Assembly: GCA_025506515.1 (NCBI GenBank)
Contig: CM046452.1
Coordinates: forward strand, 72,974,080-73,038,079
Reading direction: 5' to 3'
Length of the DNA: 64,000 bases
From: Flaveria trinervia
Taxonomy: Eukaryota > Streptophyta > Magnoliopsida > Asterales > Asteraceae
Below are positions 1 to 12,010 of the stretch, piece after piece; positions within the stretch are counted from its first letter, which is position 1, and every line of letters starts with the position of its first letter. Below the pieces are notes generated by a model that saw only the letters and a list, made by a program, of their open reading frames with translations, did not search any database and was not told the origin of the DNA. The translations under genes and the position numbers were made by a program.

Positions 1-1099
1 ACATTGGAGTCTGAGTTTACTCAAATTTATTTTGTTATGATCAAGTTATGGTCGGTTAAAGTAAGATTATATTCTGCCAGAATTGTAATAAGGCACTTAT
101 GTGCACTTTTAAAATCATTAAAGCATGAAACGGGTTAGAACATTTTATTATGTCAATATATAGTATATTAGTCTTTATTTGAGTTATAAAAATATTCTAA
201 TAATTTGGAATAGCCATCATTTAGAACAATAATCTTGTGGAATAACCAAATGCGGCGGCATAGCCGTCCATAAAACGGGATTCTTTCTTTATGTTAGTCT
301 GTTGTTAGCTTGATTTAGGAATGTTAGTGATTGTTATAAGGTTAGTGATTATTAAAATGTTAATGATCAAATGATGATGATTAAAATAAAAAGAGATTTG
401 GTAGAAGAAAGAACAAAAGTAAGAACATAAGTCATGAGAACAATTGGATGTTAGGATGATTAAAATGTATATATAAAAGTAATAAAAGATTACCTTAGTA
501 TTAAGAATTCTTGAAATTTATTGTTATATAAAATTCTTCAAATTGATCATAACCAATGGATGAAAGAACATATGACAGTGAGAGTTTTAGAGAATGAGCA
601 AATAAAAAGTGAGGTCTAAGCCTTGCTTTTATACTTGACGTTAGAAGGAGGTTATGAATGGTGTTAATAGTGATTTATAAGTCTTTTAAAAAGGGGCTAT
701 GATTTTGAAATAAATATAATATTAAATAAAAAATAGGTAAAAGAATAATTACAATTTATTTTCTTATAAAATCTTTATAACTTTATAAGACTTATAACTT
801 TATAAGTTTATTAAAATTCATTTTATAACTTTATAAGTTTTAATAAGTCTTTTCTATTTAGTTATTTATTGTAAAATGATAAATAAAGATTTATATTTTT
901 ATGAAAAAGATTTATTTATAAAATAAATAAATTATTATTCTTTGTTTAAATGATGAAATGAATAAAACAATTTTCAATATTGCTTAAATTGCACATTTAA
1001 CACGTTTGATTCAATAAAATAAATAATAAAAATTTTATATATTAAAATTTCCAACGTGTGAAAGTTTATAGTGAGTTCGGATTTGGTTTCATAATTTTG
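1..1099. other. AT-rich intergenic DNA, no gene seen
   Basis: No coding segment, RNA gene or clear repeat boundary could be recognised. The stretch is strongly AT-rich, with runs of TTTATAAGTT-like words around 770-850. It may be old transposon DNA beyond recognition, but nothing in it shows that. Confidence 0.5.
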
Positions 1100-2218
1100 A
1101 AATTTGACGGATGTTACAACTTTCATATGCGATCATGTATCATACGCACAAATAGATAATCTCATTATTATCTTTCATCACCGTTCATTGACATCATTCA
1201 TCATTCAATGTATGTCATTGTTATCATTCGTTATCGTTCATTATCTTTCTTACTTATCTTTTGTACATTCATCATCATTCTTACTTACATTCCGGATCAA
1301 TGTCATAAGCTATACCCCTAACGTAGGCACAAAGTGGGTACTGGATCGAAGTCTATAAAAGATTCCTAACATTACGCACATAGGCTGGCAGGCAAGCGAC
1401 AAGGATCCCATACATTTGGTCAGTCACAAAGACTAGACCCCTATGTGTATCCTTATGGGTTACCTAAACCACACACAGTTGAGCTAACAACATTTTAGAG
1501 TTGTGCACCTTCTTTCATTTGCTTTCAAGACCTTACATACGTTCATTCTTGCTTTCATGCATGCATTCATTTCTTTATTTACGTTCCACTTTTCATTCAT
1601 CATTAATTTCCGCTTTCATTACATAATACCTTTACGTTTATTGATATTAACATACCACGCAAAGCTACGGAAATATACATAATAAGGAACATAAAGAAAA
1701 CATATATAAACATACGTAACATAGGCATGCATAACATACATAAACATCATCACCGAAATCATACCCCACCCACACACACATACACATGAACATACGGGTA
1801 TAAATACCCACTTAATGCATTTACAACCTTAAAATCAGTTAAAACATGTAAAAAGAGGTCCTAGAACTCACCTCTTCAACTTTCGTGTATGACTTCTTCA
1901 CACCCGAATGCACCTAGAGTTCAAACACTTAGACACCCACCAAAACACACACGAACACACCAACATAGCATATGCACATACCTGTGGCTAAAATTAGCCA
2001 AAAACACTTAAAAACATCGAATTCTTACTTTGAATCCGAATTCTTCTTGTTCTTCTCTCTAAAATCCAAAGCCTTCTCTGATTTCTCTCTCTAGAAATCA
2101 TATAAAATGAGATGTGCAGTAGGTGTGGGCGGCCATGCCCACGTTTTTGAACAAAATTATAATAATCTTTGTCTTTCGTGCAACTTTAAACACTCCACTA
2201 GGATTATTCCACTTTTCT
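1100..2218 (-). mobile_element. Divergent Tekay-type LTR fragment, minus orientation
   Basis: The order of landmarks follows the LTRs at 2943-5296 and 10274-12666. These are the ATTATCTTTCATCA stretch, a GGTCAGTCACAAAGACTAGACCCC-like block, a run of ACATAAAC words, a GAACTCACCT block followed by AACACACAC words, and a GGGCGGCCATGCCCAC block near 2127. Similarity is partial, so this is an older or different subfamily. The final part of such an LTR (AAATAACCGGGTGTTACA) is missing and the outer Tekay element starts at 2219. Either the outer element inserted here or the end was deleted. Short ORFs such as that at 1104-1358 are not believed. Confidence 0.55.
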
Positions 2219-2330
2219 TGTAACACCTGGTTATTTATCTCTCTTTTGAAGCCGATGAAAGAAGAAAAAGAAATAAAGTCCTAAGTCGAGAGACCAAACT
2301 CACCAACAAAAGAAAGTCGGGTGAGTGGGA

Positions 2331-2340
2331 GTATATAAAG
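2331..2340 (+). promoter_or_regulatory. LTR TATA box
   Basis: GTATATAAAG in the outer 5' LTR, with an identical core in the 3' copy at about 18888. It lies about 115 bases into the LTR, consistent with an RNA polymerase II promoter. The LTRs of the nested element lack an equally clear TATA at the equivalent position. Confidence 0.6.
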
Positions 2341-2937
2341 GGAGAGGGCAGCCCTTACCCTCTCCCCACACTAACATCAAAGCTCTTCTCGTTGTGGTCA
2401 TTTGTGTGAGTTCTAGGACCCCACTTTTACATATTTTCAAACGATTTTAGGGCTGGAAAGCATAGAAAACCCGTTTTTGTATGTGTATGTGTTTGACCCA
2501 TTTGGCTGTGTTGCGTGTGATGCGTTTAGAGTTTGTTTCCGGGCTTGTGTGTGCTTGTATGGTGGTGTGGTATGCATCCTTAAGGTTTAGGATGGTCGAT
2601 TTGGGCTTAGAATGGGTTTAGGTGAGTTTGGAAGTCGAAAAGGGCAGTTTGCATTCGGCTGGAACTACATTCTGCATCAGCTAGGCTAGGCGACCGACTG
2701 GAGACCGAATGGAGGCCATATGGCCGAATAGGGTGCGATCGGGGTCCATTCACACGATTGAGGTCCATTCGCACGATTGAGGGTTCATTCGTACGATTGA
2801 AGGGCCAGTCGCATGGAGGTCATGCGATTGAAGGTCCAGTCGCATAAGTGCTCATCCGCATTAGTCCCATTCGCATGAGGTCCATCCGCATTAGTCCATT
2901 CGGATGATGGGTTTTCATTCGCATGAGTGTTCATCCG

Positions 2938-2942
2938 CATTG
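2938..2942. repeat. Target-site duplication CATTG, left copy
   Basis: CATTG directly before the nested LTR start (TGTAAGG at 2943). The matching copy is 12667-12671, directly after the other LTR end (GTGTTAGA). Confidence 0.85.
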
Positions 2943-3423
2943 TGTAAGGCCCCGTTCCCGGAGACCTCACAGTTGATCATTCATTGCAAATAAAACATTA
3001 TAATTACATTTGCCTTACGAAAACATTGCAGCGGAAACATAACTAAAATATAACTTTTCATATCATTACAAATGTTTTTGCAAGTTAATACAAGCGTTTA
3101 TTTCAAAACATCATTCATTCGCATTACAATGCAAAAAAAATAACAAAAGAATGCCATCCGAAAGAGCTGAGTAGCCGCCTCGTGCCATCCCCAGCAACAT
3201 TTACCTACCAACTGAAAATGTATAAAAGTTAGCGTTGCTGAGTGAGTTCAAGTTTTATAAATAAAACATACTTTTCTTTCGTAAAACCGTTCTTTACTTT
3301 CTTTCAAAATCATACTATACTCTTCATTCATTCGTGTTCATATGTACATACAGATAATATCATCATTATCTTCTTTAATCTTTCATGCTTTACTTTTCCT
3401 TTCTGAAAACCATAAACCCTTCC

Positions 3424-3851
3424 CTTCTGTTCATGGTACTGGACCTAGGCCTATCATAGACCTTCTATAACGGTGCATCGCACCTCGTGGTCACAGTACC
3501 TAGGGTAAGATTTAGGTTTACTATGCAATACCTTTCTATTCGTGGTTTTGGACCTAGGCCTCTCATAGACCTTCTATAACGGTGCATCGCACCTCGTGGT
3601 CACAGTACCTAAGGTATGAATGTAGGTTTACCATTGCCATATGCAATACCTTTCTGTTCGTGGTTCTAGACCTAGGCCTATCATAGACCTTCCATAACGG
3701 TGCATCGCACCTCGTGGTCACAGTACCTAAGGTATGAATGTAGGTTACCATTGCCATATGCAATACCTTTCTGTCCGTGGTTCTGGACCTAGGTCTATCA
3801 TATACCTTCTATAACGGTGCATCGCACCTCGTGGTCATAGTACCTAAGGTA
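3424..3851. repeat. 118-bp tandem repeat within LTR, about 3.6 copies
   Basis: Each unit runs from TACCTTTCTGTTCGTGG through GGACCTAGGCCTATCATAG and GTGCATCGCACCTCGTGG to CCATATGCAA. Unit starts at 3529, 3647 and 3764 give periods of 118 and 117 bases, and the first unit is partial. The outer element's LTR holds only one relic of this block (near 13240-13330), so the repeat expanded in this subfamily. Confidence 0.85.
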
Positions 3852-4229
3852 TGCAGCAATAGATCTATGCAAATGGTCAATCACAAAGAAAGACCCCGAT
3901 GTACATGCCATGCTTACAAGACTATCTCTACTTTCATTACTCATTAATGCATGCATTGATACTTCATATTCCTCTTTTCTTTATCTTTCACTTTACGTCA
4001 CATAATACTTCATTCGTTCATTAACATCACACGTAAAGCCACAAGAAAGATAATCATACATCACAATAAGAAACATAAACATATCATACAATCATACATC
4101 ACATCATACATCACATTATCACAACATAAATGACTTCAAAAAGTCAACTTACATAGCCCCGGGAATCTCCCAAGTCAAAGCCTACATTACACTTTTTCCC
4201 CAAAAATCAGAAAAATATTCTAAGTCCTT

Positions 4230-4640
4230 AGGCGCATGGGCACTATGCAGGCGCATGGACACTATGCAGGCGCATGGGGAACACTTAGGCGCATGGGCAA
4301 CTTTCAGGCGCATGGGCACTATGCAGGCGCATGGGGAATCCTGGACGTCTGGACACTTAGTCAATTCCAGCCCAATTCTAGGCGCATGGGTACTATTCAG
4401 GCGTATGAACACTTAGGCGCATGGGCCACTTGGGCGCATGAGCACTATTGGGGTGCATGGCCCTATACTTAGTCATACGACTAATATTTCTAGGCGCATG
4501 GACCACTATTCAGGCGCATGAGCTGTACTTAAACATTTCTGAGGCAATCTTAGGCGCATGGACTACTGTTTAAGCGCATGAATTATACTTACTTTCGTCT
4601 AAGGCATTTTCAGACGCATGAGCCTTATCTAGGCGCATGG
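4230..4640. repeat. GGCGCATG minisatellite-like array in LTR
   Basis: About 17 variants of the word GGCGCATGGGC / GGCGCATGAGC spaced 15-55 bases apart, with spacers such as ACTATGCA and AACACTTA. ORFs on both strands here (for example 4236-4472) are by-products of the repeat and are not genes. Confidence 0.8.
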
Positions 4641-5300
4641 ACCTTCTGTGTGACATGTTTCTAGTATGTTTTCAAACCCAATCATCAAACCCATCTGTTC
4701 TAAGCTTAATGTGGCCATTCTAAACATGAACAACCTATAAGCATTCAAGAACCAACATCCAACATGCACATTACATACGGGTAAACATACATAAGCTTTG
4801 TAAAATCATTTAATACGTTTTCAGCCCCAAAGATAGTTTAAAACAAGTAAAAACCGGGGTCTAGAACTCACTTGATGCAACTAGGGTGTTTCTTCCTTTC
4901 TAACCCGCTTGCAATGAGTTCAAACACCTAAAATCAACACCAACACACACACCCCCAAGCACATACACAAACACATAAGCACATAAGCATGTAACCAGGA
5001 TAAAACCCGTCATAAACACTTAAAACCGTGAATTCTTACCTTGAATTCGTTCACTTCTACTTCTTCTTCTTCAAACCAAGAGTTTCTGCTCTCCTCTTAT
5101 CTTTCTCTCTCTAAAGTCCGAATGAAAGTGATGTGAAAAGAGGGTGGGCGGCCATGCCTACCTTTACACCAACTTTTCAAAGATTTTTGTCCTTTTTACA
5201 CTTTTAATCCCTCTACTTGGGTGTTATTGCTTTTTCTTTCTTTTATTCTTCATCTATTATTCTTTCTTTTCTTTTAAGAAATAACCGGGTGTTACAAGTC

Positions 5301-5310
5301 CACCCCCTTT
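5301..5310 (-). other. Polypurine tract of nested Tekay
   Basis: CACCCCCTTT on the plus strand, i.e. AAAGGGGGTG on the element strand, four bases from the 3' LTR. It is the expected plus-strand primer for reverse transcription. Confidence 0.75.
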
Positions 5311-5335
5311 ATATAGGTTTCGTCCCCGAAACCTG

Positions 5336-8300
5336 TTATTCCTCAAACAGATGAGGATAATGCTACCTCATCTCCTCCTCAGTCTCCCATGTAGACTCGG
5401 ATCCCTTCCTGTACTTCCACTGTACACGCACAAGAGGAACCACTTTATTTCTCAGCCTCTTCTCTTTATGATCGATTATTGCCACTAGTTGCTCCACATA
5501 ATTGAGCCTTTTGTCTAATTCGATATCCTCTAGTGGAATAATCATGTCTTCATCAGCTAAACACTTTCTCAGATGAGATACATGGAAAGTCGGGTGAATC
5601 CCACTTAACTCATCCGGTAATCCCAACCTATAGGCCAACTCTCCTACTCGAGCAATGATTCAGAAAGGGCCTATATATCTTAGGCTCAACTTGCCCCGCT
5701 TCCTGAACTGGATAATACCCTTCCAAGGTGAGACCTTCAACATAACCCGGTCACCCACCTAGAACTCGATCGGTCAGCGTCGTCTATCGGCATACGACTT
5801 CTGTCTATCTTTAGCTACCTTCATGAAGGCTTTAATCTTCTCAAGCTTCTCGGTCGTAGCCTTAATGACCTTGACGCTCCCCAATTCCTTTGGACCAATA
5901 TCACCCCAATAAACGGGTGTTCTGCATCTCCTACCGTATAGCATCTCGTATGGTGGCATACCAATGCTGGCATGATAGTTGTTGTACGAGAATTCAGCTA
6001 ACGGTAAGTGGTCATCCCAACTTCCCCCAAAATCAATCACACATGCCCGAAGCATGTCTTCCAGTGTCTGAATGGTCATTTCTGACTGACCATCAGTTTA
6101 GGGATGATAGGTCGTGCTAATATGTAACCTCGTCCCCACAGCATCATGGAATTTCTTCCAGAATTTAGATGTAAACCGGGTGTCACGATCAGACACAATG
6201 GACACCAACACACCATGATGAGTTACAATCTCCATGATGAACAGGTCAGCCAACCTCTCGGATGAATATGTCTCGTGGATCGGTAGGAAGTGAGCATTCT
6301 TCGTCAAACGGTCAACAATCACCCATATGGCATCGTACCCCTTCGGAGTACGTGGTAACTTTGTAATGAAATCCATGGTGATTTGCTCCCACTTCCATTC
6401 CGGTATATCCAAAGGTCGGATCTTCCCATACGGCTTCTGATGTTCGACCTTCACTTGCAAACAAGTAAGGCACTTACTCACATACTCCACCATGTCACGC
6501 TTCATACCCGGCCACCAATAATCTTTCTTCATATCATGATACATCTTTGTGGCACCAGGATGAACGGAATATCGAGTCTTGTGAGCTTCATCCAAAATCC
6601 TCACACGTAGATCCCCAAAACGAGGAATCCACATCCGTCCAAATCGAGTTCTTACGCCAAGTGTGTTTTCACCCAATTCCCCAACCAGACCTCTCATCCT
6701 TCCAGAGTTTAGATGATCCTCTTTTAATGCCTCATGTTGAAACTCCTTGACTTGCTTCATTACATTAGAGGTCATGATCAGTTGATATGCTTTCACCCGA
6801 ATCGGCTCGGGCCTCTCCATTCGGCTAAGAGCATCAGCCACCACGTTGGCTTTGCCCGGATGATAATGGATCTCACAATCATAATCTTTTATGAGCTCCA
6901 ACCATCTTCTCTGCCTCATGTTCAGATCTTTTTGCTTGAAGAAGTACTTCAAGCTCTTGTGGTTAGTGAAAATGGTGCACTTCGTCCCGTACAGATAGTG
7001 CCTCCTAATCTTTAGTGCAAAGACCACGGCTGCTAGCTCCAAGTCATGAGTAGGGTAGTTGACCTCATGAACTTTCAACTGTCAGGATGCATATGCTATA
7101 ACCTTCCCTCTCTGCATTAATACACACCCCAACCCCGAGTAAGAAGCATCTGAATACCACCAAATCCTCGCTTCCTTCGGGTAATGACAAGACTGGAGCT
7201 TGAGTCAACCTCACCTTTAACTCCTCGAACGCCTGTTCTTGTGCTTGACCCCATATAAACTTTACATCCTTTCGGGTCAACTTGTCAGTGGAGAAGCGAT
7301 CTTGGAAAAGTCCTGAATGAACCTTCGATAATAGCCCACCAACCCCAAGAAACTACGAATCTCGGATGGCGTGTTTGGAGACTTCCATTGCATCACTGCC
7401 TCCACCTTAGCCGGGTCCACCATAATCCCATCGGGATTCACCACATGACCTAAGAACTGAACTTCACGCAACCAAAACACGCACTTGGAGAATTTTGCAT
7501 ACAACTTCTCCCTTCTTAACGTCTCTAGAACCTCCTGAATGTGACCAGCATGCTCAATCTCACTCTTCGTATAAATCAGGATATCATCAATAAACATAAT
7601 CACTGATTTATCCAACATAGGCAGACACACACGGTTCATCAGATCCATAAAAGCAGCTGGCGCATTGGTCATACCAAAGGACATGACAAGAAACTCGTAG
7701 TGACCGTAGCGCATACGAAAAGTTGTTATAGGGATATCCTGCTCCTTCACCTTCAACTAATGGTAACTAGATCGAAGGTCTATCCTTGAAAACCAATTGG
7801 CACCTTGAAGCTGGTCAAACAGATCATCTATTCTCGGTAAGGGGTATCGGTTCTTCACTGTCAACTTGTTCAGCTCGTGGTAGTCAATGCACATCCTCAT
7901 ACTACCGTCTTTCTTCTTCACAAACAGGACCGTGGCACCCCAGGGAGAGATACTCGGTCTAATGAACCCCTTATCGAGCAGCTCTTGCAACTACTCCATT
8001 AACTCTTTCATCTTAGTCGGAGCCAACTGATACGATGCCTTAGCTACCGGTTGGGCACCTGGTATCAAGTCAATCCGAAACTCAACCTCACGGTCCGGGG
8101 GCACACCTGGTAAATCTTCTGGAAACACATCCGAAAAGTCACACACAACTGGTACATCAGATAGTCGTGGTGTTGGCGCGTCCACATCCTTTACGTAGGC
8201 CAAGTAGGCACTACATCCATGCCTCATACACTTTCCCGCCACCACCATCGAAATCAATTTCGGGATCGTCGCGACTCGATCGCCGTAAACCGTCACCTTA

Positions 8301-9830
8301 TCCCCGTCAGATGCTGTCAATCGGATCATCTTCTTGTGACACACATATTCGCTTCGTAGTCTGCCAACCAATCCATTCCTAGGAATACATCAAAACCGCC
8401 TAAGGTCATCACGAATACCGTCTAGTTCTATGTCACAACCTTCTATCACCTCAGAAATCCTTGTAGACTTACCAATGGCAGTTTCTACCTTGAAGGCTTA
8501 TTAATACATATACTCTTACTGGGAAACTTAGCACAAAAGGCAGCAGAAATGAAACTCCTACTAGCACCAGAATCAAACAACACAGATGCAAGAGTTTGGT
8601 TTACTAGAAACATACCTGACACCATATCAGGGTCTGTCCTAGCCTCCTCCCAAGTCATCGTGAAAGCTCGAGCGCTTGCCTTCTATCCTTCTCCTCCAGC
8701 CTTCTTCGCTCCTGAAGTCTCAGCCTTGGGCTTCTTACAATCCTTGTTCACGTGGCCCTCCATGCCATAGTTAAAATACCGGACCGTATGATAGTCCTTG
8801 GCTATATGCCTCTACTTCCCACATTTGAAACATACATTCAACCCCAGCCTGCATTCCCTGCTATGTTCTCTCCCACACCTATCACACTTCCTTATACCCG
8901 CACCCGATGCGACCACATGGCGGTCGTCCACCCGTGCCTTCTTGTTACCCGTCGAAGCATTACCCTGACCAAACCTTTTCCCCTGTCAGTTTCGATCACC
9001 ACCACTCTTCTTTCCACCTTCATTCACCTCCACCATCATCTCATCATACAGTCTCCCTACCAAATCCACTGCCGACCTAAACGTGCTCGGCCGGGCAGCG
9101 ATCACGTGCCTGTGAATATCCGCTGGCAAACCTGAATGTACCTCTTGATTTTTCAAGACAGAGGTGTCACTTGATCTGGCACCAGACATGCCATCTTGTT
9201 GAATTTCGTGGTGTACTGCTGGTGCGTCATAGTTCCCGCCTCCAGTTGCAGGAACTCCCTTTCTATCTTATCCATTTCCAGATAAGTACAAAACTCTTTA
9301 ATCACCAACTTTTTCAGCTCAAACCATCTCATCCTCCCAATGGCCTTGCTACCCTCGGCTTGGACAATGCTATCCCACCAGCACAAAGCCGAATCCACAA
9401 AAGAGTGGGTAGCGAACTTCACCTTTTGGTCTTCCCGGCACTCGTTGATATCGAGAACAACCTCCATTTCCCTCACCCACCGGTGAGCAGCTGCAGTAGT
9501 GTCGTTTCCATCGAAAGTAGGGGGCTTGCATCCCATAAACGCCCCATAGTTACAGCCTCTAGTCGCCTCCAGCGCAGGCTCCTCTTCTTCCTCCTCATCA
9601 TCAGAGAGAACCATTTTCGGCTCTGGTTGTTCTCGTCCCCCCGATGACCTATTCCTCTCCTTTCTTTCCCCATCCCTTACTGCCTTGATCACTTTGGTCA
9701 CCACAAACGATAGAATCGTCTGCATGACCTGGTGAACCTCTTCCACCACAGCCTCCTTTACTGAGGCTCTCAGATTGGCGCTCTCGTCGCCTCTCTCCGG
9801 ATGAGGGGTCTTTGGTTCTTCATGAACCAC
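5336..9830 (-). pseudogene. Decayed Tekay gag-pol polyprotein (nested copy)
   Basis: Domains appear in element order. Gag (9830-9153, with the WVREMEVVLDINECREDQK region), then remnants of zinc knuckles near 8900-8750 in which second-knuckle cysteines read as tyrosine. Aspartic protease lies near 8600-8400. Reverse transcriptase spans about 8040-7280, with the FIDDILIY active-site box near 7590. RNase H is at about 7150-6820, ending HPGKANVVADALSR. Integrase follows at about 6620-5900 with an HX-HX-CLTC zinc region and SDRDTRFTSKFW catalytic segment. A C-terminal chromodomain (VPLVRVQWKYRKGSESTWE) lies at about 5450-5370. Stops and frame changes occur around 5355, 5770, 7065-7100, 7757, 7990 and 8400. 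Chromodomains direct integration to heterochromatin in chromoviruses. The copy is certainly non-functional. Confidence 0.9.
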
Positions 9831-10258
9831 TTTCTCGACTCTGGGTCTCCTTCTCTTAAGTCGCGGAGCAGCACCGTGACCCCCACAACGAGAGGCTTTG
9901 GAAGATCTATCGCCAACCAGCCTCTAAAAGCACGCGATAAGATTCAAACACTAAAACGGTCATTCAAGGAAATAACTTAGTTTATGTCAAGTATAGTAAG
10001 TCCCTAATTACAGTGGCAAGTTGTGATTAGCCACTTACTTTACTCTTCATACCCCAAGCATCTCCTATCCTGACTTAATCAGTATCTAAATCTACTAAGA
10101 GCACATAACCACATACCATACGCACATAAACCGGTTAACATTACGAAAATATCTGATGGCATGCAGCTACTCAGATTGGCATCCCATTCCCATTTCGTCC
10201 CATTCTCAGTTTAAGTTAAGGTTTATTTTGAAATTTTACCCATTTCACTTAGACTCTG
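9831..10258 (-). other. Gag start region and untranslated leader of nested Tekay
   Basis: The basic N-terminus of gag (arginine/lysine-rich, about 9830-9935) precedes the first clear methionine. Beyond it lies the 5' leader to the primer-binding site. No intact start codon was identified. Confidence 0.5.
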
Positions 10259-10270
10259 GCTCTGATACCA
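10259..10270 (-). other. Primer-binding site, initiator tRNA-Met type
   Basis: The plus strand reads GCTCTGATACCA; the element strand reads TGGTATCAGAGC, three bases from the 5' LTR end. This is the usual plant primer site complementary to the 3' end of initiator methionine tRNA. Confidence 0.9.
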
Positions 10271-10751
10271 ACTTGTAAGGCCCCGTTCCCGGAGACCTCA
10301 CAGTTGGTCATTCATTGCAAATAAAACATTATAATTACATTTGCCTTACGAAAACATTGCAGCGGAAACATTACTAAAATATAACTTTTCATATCATTAC
10401 AAACGTTTTTGCAAGTTAATACAAGCTTTCATTTCAAAACAACATTCGTTCGCATTACAATGCAAAAACATTAACAAAAGAATGTCATCCAAAAGAGCTG
10501 AGTAGCCGCCTCGTGCCATCCCCAGCAACATTTACCTCCCAACTGAAAATGTATAAAAGTTAGCATTGTTGAGTGAGTTCTAGTTTTATAAATAAAACAT
10601 ACTTTTCTTTCCTAAAACCGTTCTTTACTTTCTTTCAAAATCATACTATACTCTTCATTCATTCGTGCACATACGTACATACAGATAATATCATCATATC
10701 TTCTTTAATCTTTCATGCTTTACTTTTCCTTTCTGACAACCATAAACCCTT

Positions 10752-11175
10752 CCCTTTTGTTAATGGTACTGGACCTAGGCCTATCATAGACCTTCTATAA
10801 CGGTGCATCGCACCTCGTGGTCACAGTACCTAGGGTAAGATTTAGGTTTAATATGCAATACCGTTCTGTTCGTGGTTCTGGATCTAGGCCTCTCATAGAC
10901 CTTCTATAACGGTGCATCGCACCTCGTGGTCACAGTACCTAAGGTATGAATGTAGGTTTACCATTACCATATGCAATACCTTTCTGTTCGTGGTTCTGGA
11001 CCTAGGCCTATCATAGACCTTCTATAATGGTGCATCGCACCTCGTGGTCACAGTATGAATGTAGGTTTACCATTGCCATATGCAATACCTTTCTGTTCGT
11101 GGTTCTGGACCTAGGCCTATCATAGACCTTCTACAACGGTGCATCGTACCTCGTGGTCACAGTACCTAAGGTATG
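10752..11175. repeat. 118-bp tandem repeat, 5' LTR copy
   Basis: About four units as in 3424-3851. One unit has lost the CCTAAGGT segment near 11055, so the two LTR arrays have diverged since insertion. Confidence 0.8.
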
Positions 11176-11550
11176 TAGCAATAGTTCTATGCAAATGGTC
11201 AATCCCAAAGAAAGACCCCGATGTACATGCCATGCTTACAAGACTATCTCTACTTTCATTACTCATTAACGCATGCATTCTTACTTCATGTTCCTATTTC
11301 CTTTATCTTTCACTTTACGTTACATAATACTTCATTCATTCATTAACATCACACGTAAAGCCACAAGAAAGATAATCATACATCACAACAAGAAACATAA
11401 ACATATCATACAATCATACATCACATCATACATCACATTATCACAACATAAATGACTTCAGAAAGTCAACTTACATAGCCCCCAGGAATCTCCCAAGTCA
11501 AAGCCTACATTACACTTTTCCCAAAAACCAGGAAAATATTCTAAGTCCTT

Positions 11551-12010
11551 AAGCGCATGGGCACTATGCAGGCGCATGGACACTATGCAGGCGCATGGGG
11601 AACACTTAGGCGCATGGGCAACTTTCAGGCGCATGGGCAACTTTCAGGCGCGTGGGCACTATGCAGGCGCATGAGTGCTTAGGCACATGAGTGCTTAGGC
11701 GCATGGGGAATCCTGGACGTCTGGACACTTAGTCAACTCCAGCCCAATTCTAGGTGCATGGGTACTATTCAGTCGTATGAACACTTAGGCGCATGGGCCA
11801 CTTGGGCGCATGAGCACTATTGGGACGCATGGCCCTACACTTAGTCATCAGACTAATATATCTAGGTGCATGGACCACTGTTTAGGCACATGAGCTGTAC
11901 TTAAACATTTCTAAGGAAATCTTAGGCGCATGGACTACTGTTTAAGCGCATGAATTATACTTAATTTCGTCTAAGGCATTTTCAGGCGCATGAGCCTTAT
12001 CTATGCGCAT
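11551..12010. repeat. GGCGCATG array, 5' LTR copy
   Basis: Same array as 4230-4640, with extra units near 11640-11700 (GGCGCATGAGTGCTTA repeated). This shows unit gain or loss after insertion. Confidence 0.75.

Larger units (their letters stand above)
2219..2942 (+). repeat. Outer Tekay 5' LTR, left part
   Basis: It starts TGTAACACCTGG and aligns with the 3' LTR from 18777 at roughly 94% by eye, except for about 105 bases present only in the 3' copy after the CCCCACACT block. A TATA box (GTATATAAAG, 2331-2340) would be the element promoter. From about 2745 it consists of an array of CATTCGCACGATTG / CAGTCGCATG / CATCCGCATTAG words, and the nested element inserted inside that array. Confidence 0.85.
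2943..5296 (-). repeat. 3' LTR of the nested Tekay element
   Basis: 2354 bases, on the plus strand TGTAAGGCCCC to GGGTGTTACA. It contains a 118-base tandem repeat (3424-3851) and a GGCGCATG array (4230-4640). The last 450 bases carry the AACACACAC stretch, CT-rich leader and GGGCGGCCATGCC block. Confidence 0.9.

Noticed and set aside
2745..2940. CRISPR-like spaced repeats in LTR word arrays
   Set aside because: Words are 8-12 bases with irregular spacing and variable sequence, the host is a plant and there are no cas genes.
2785..2970. Small ORFs with MRMNT / MRLNS-like repeats (also 19347-19586, 33738-33977, 35545-35772, 62289-62739)
   Set aside because: Translations of the CGCATG/GCGACTG word arrays in LTRs; they cross element boundaries.
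4182..4472. Overlapping repeat-containing ORFs on both strands
   Set aside because: They follow the GGCGCATG array and have no counterpart in a gene family. The same happens at 11458-11640.
6383..7015. Plus-strand ORFs opposite Tekay pol (also 8167-9647, 22676-23123)
   Set aside because: They are the complementary strand of recognised integrase, RNase H and gag segments.
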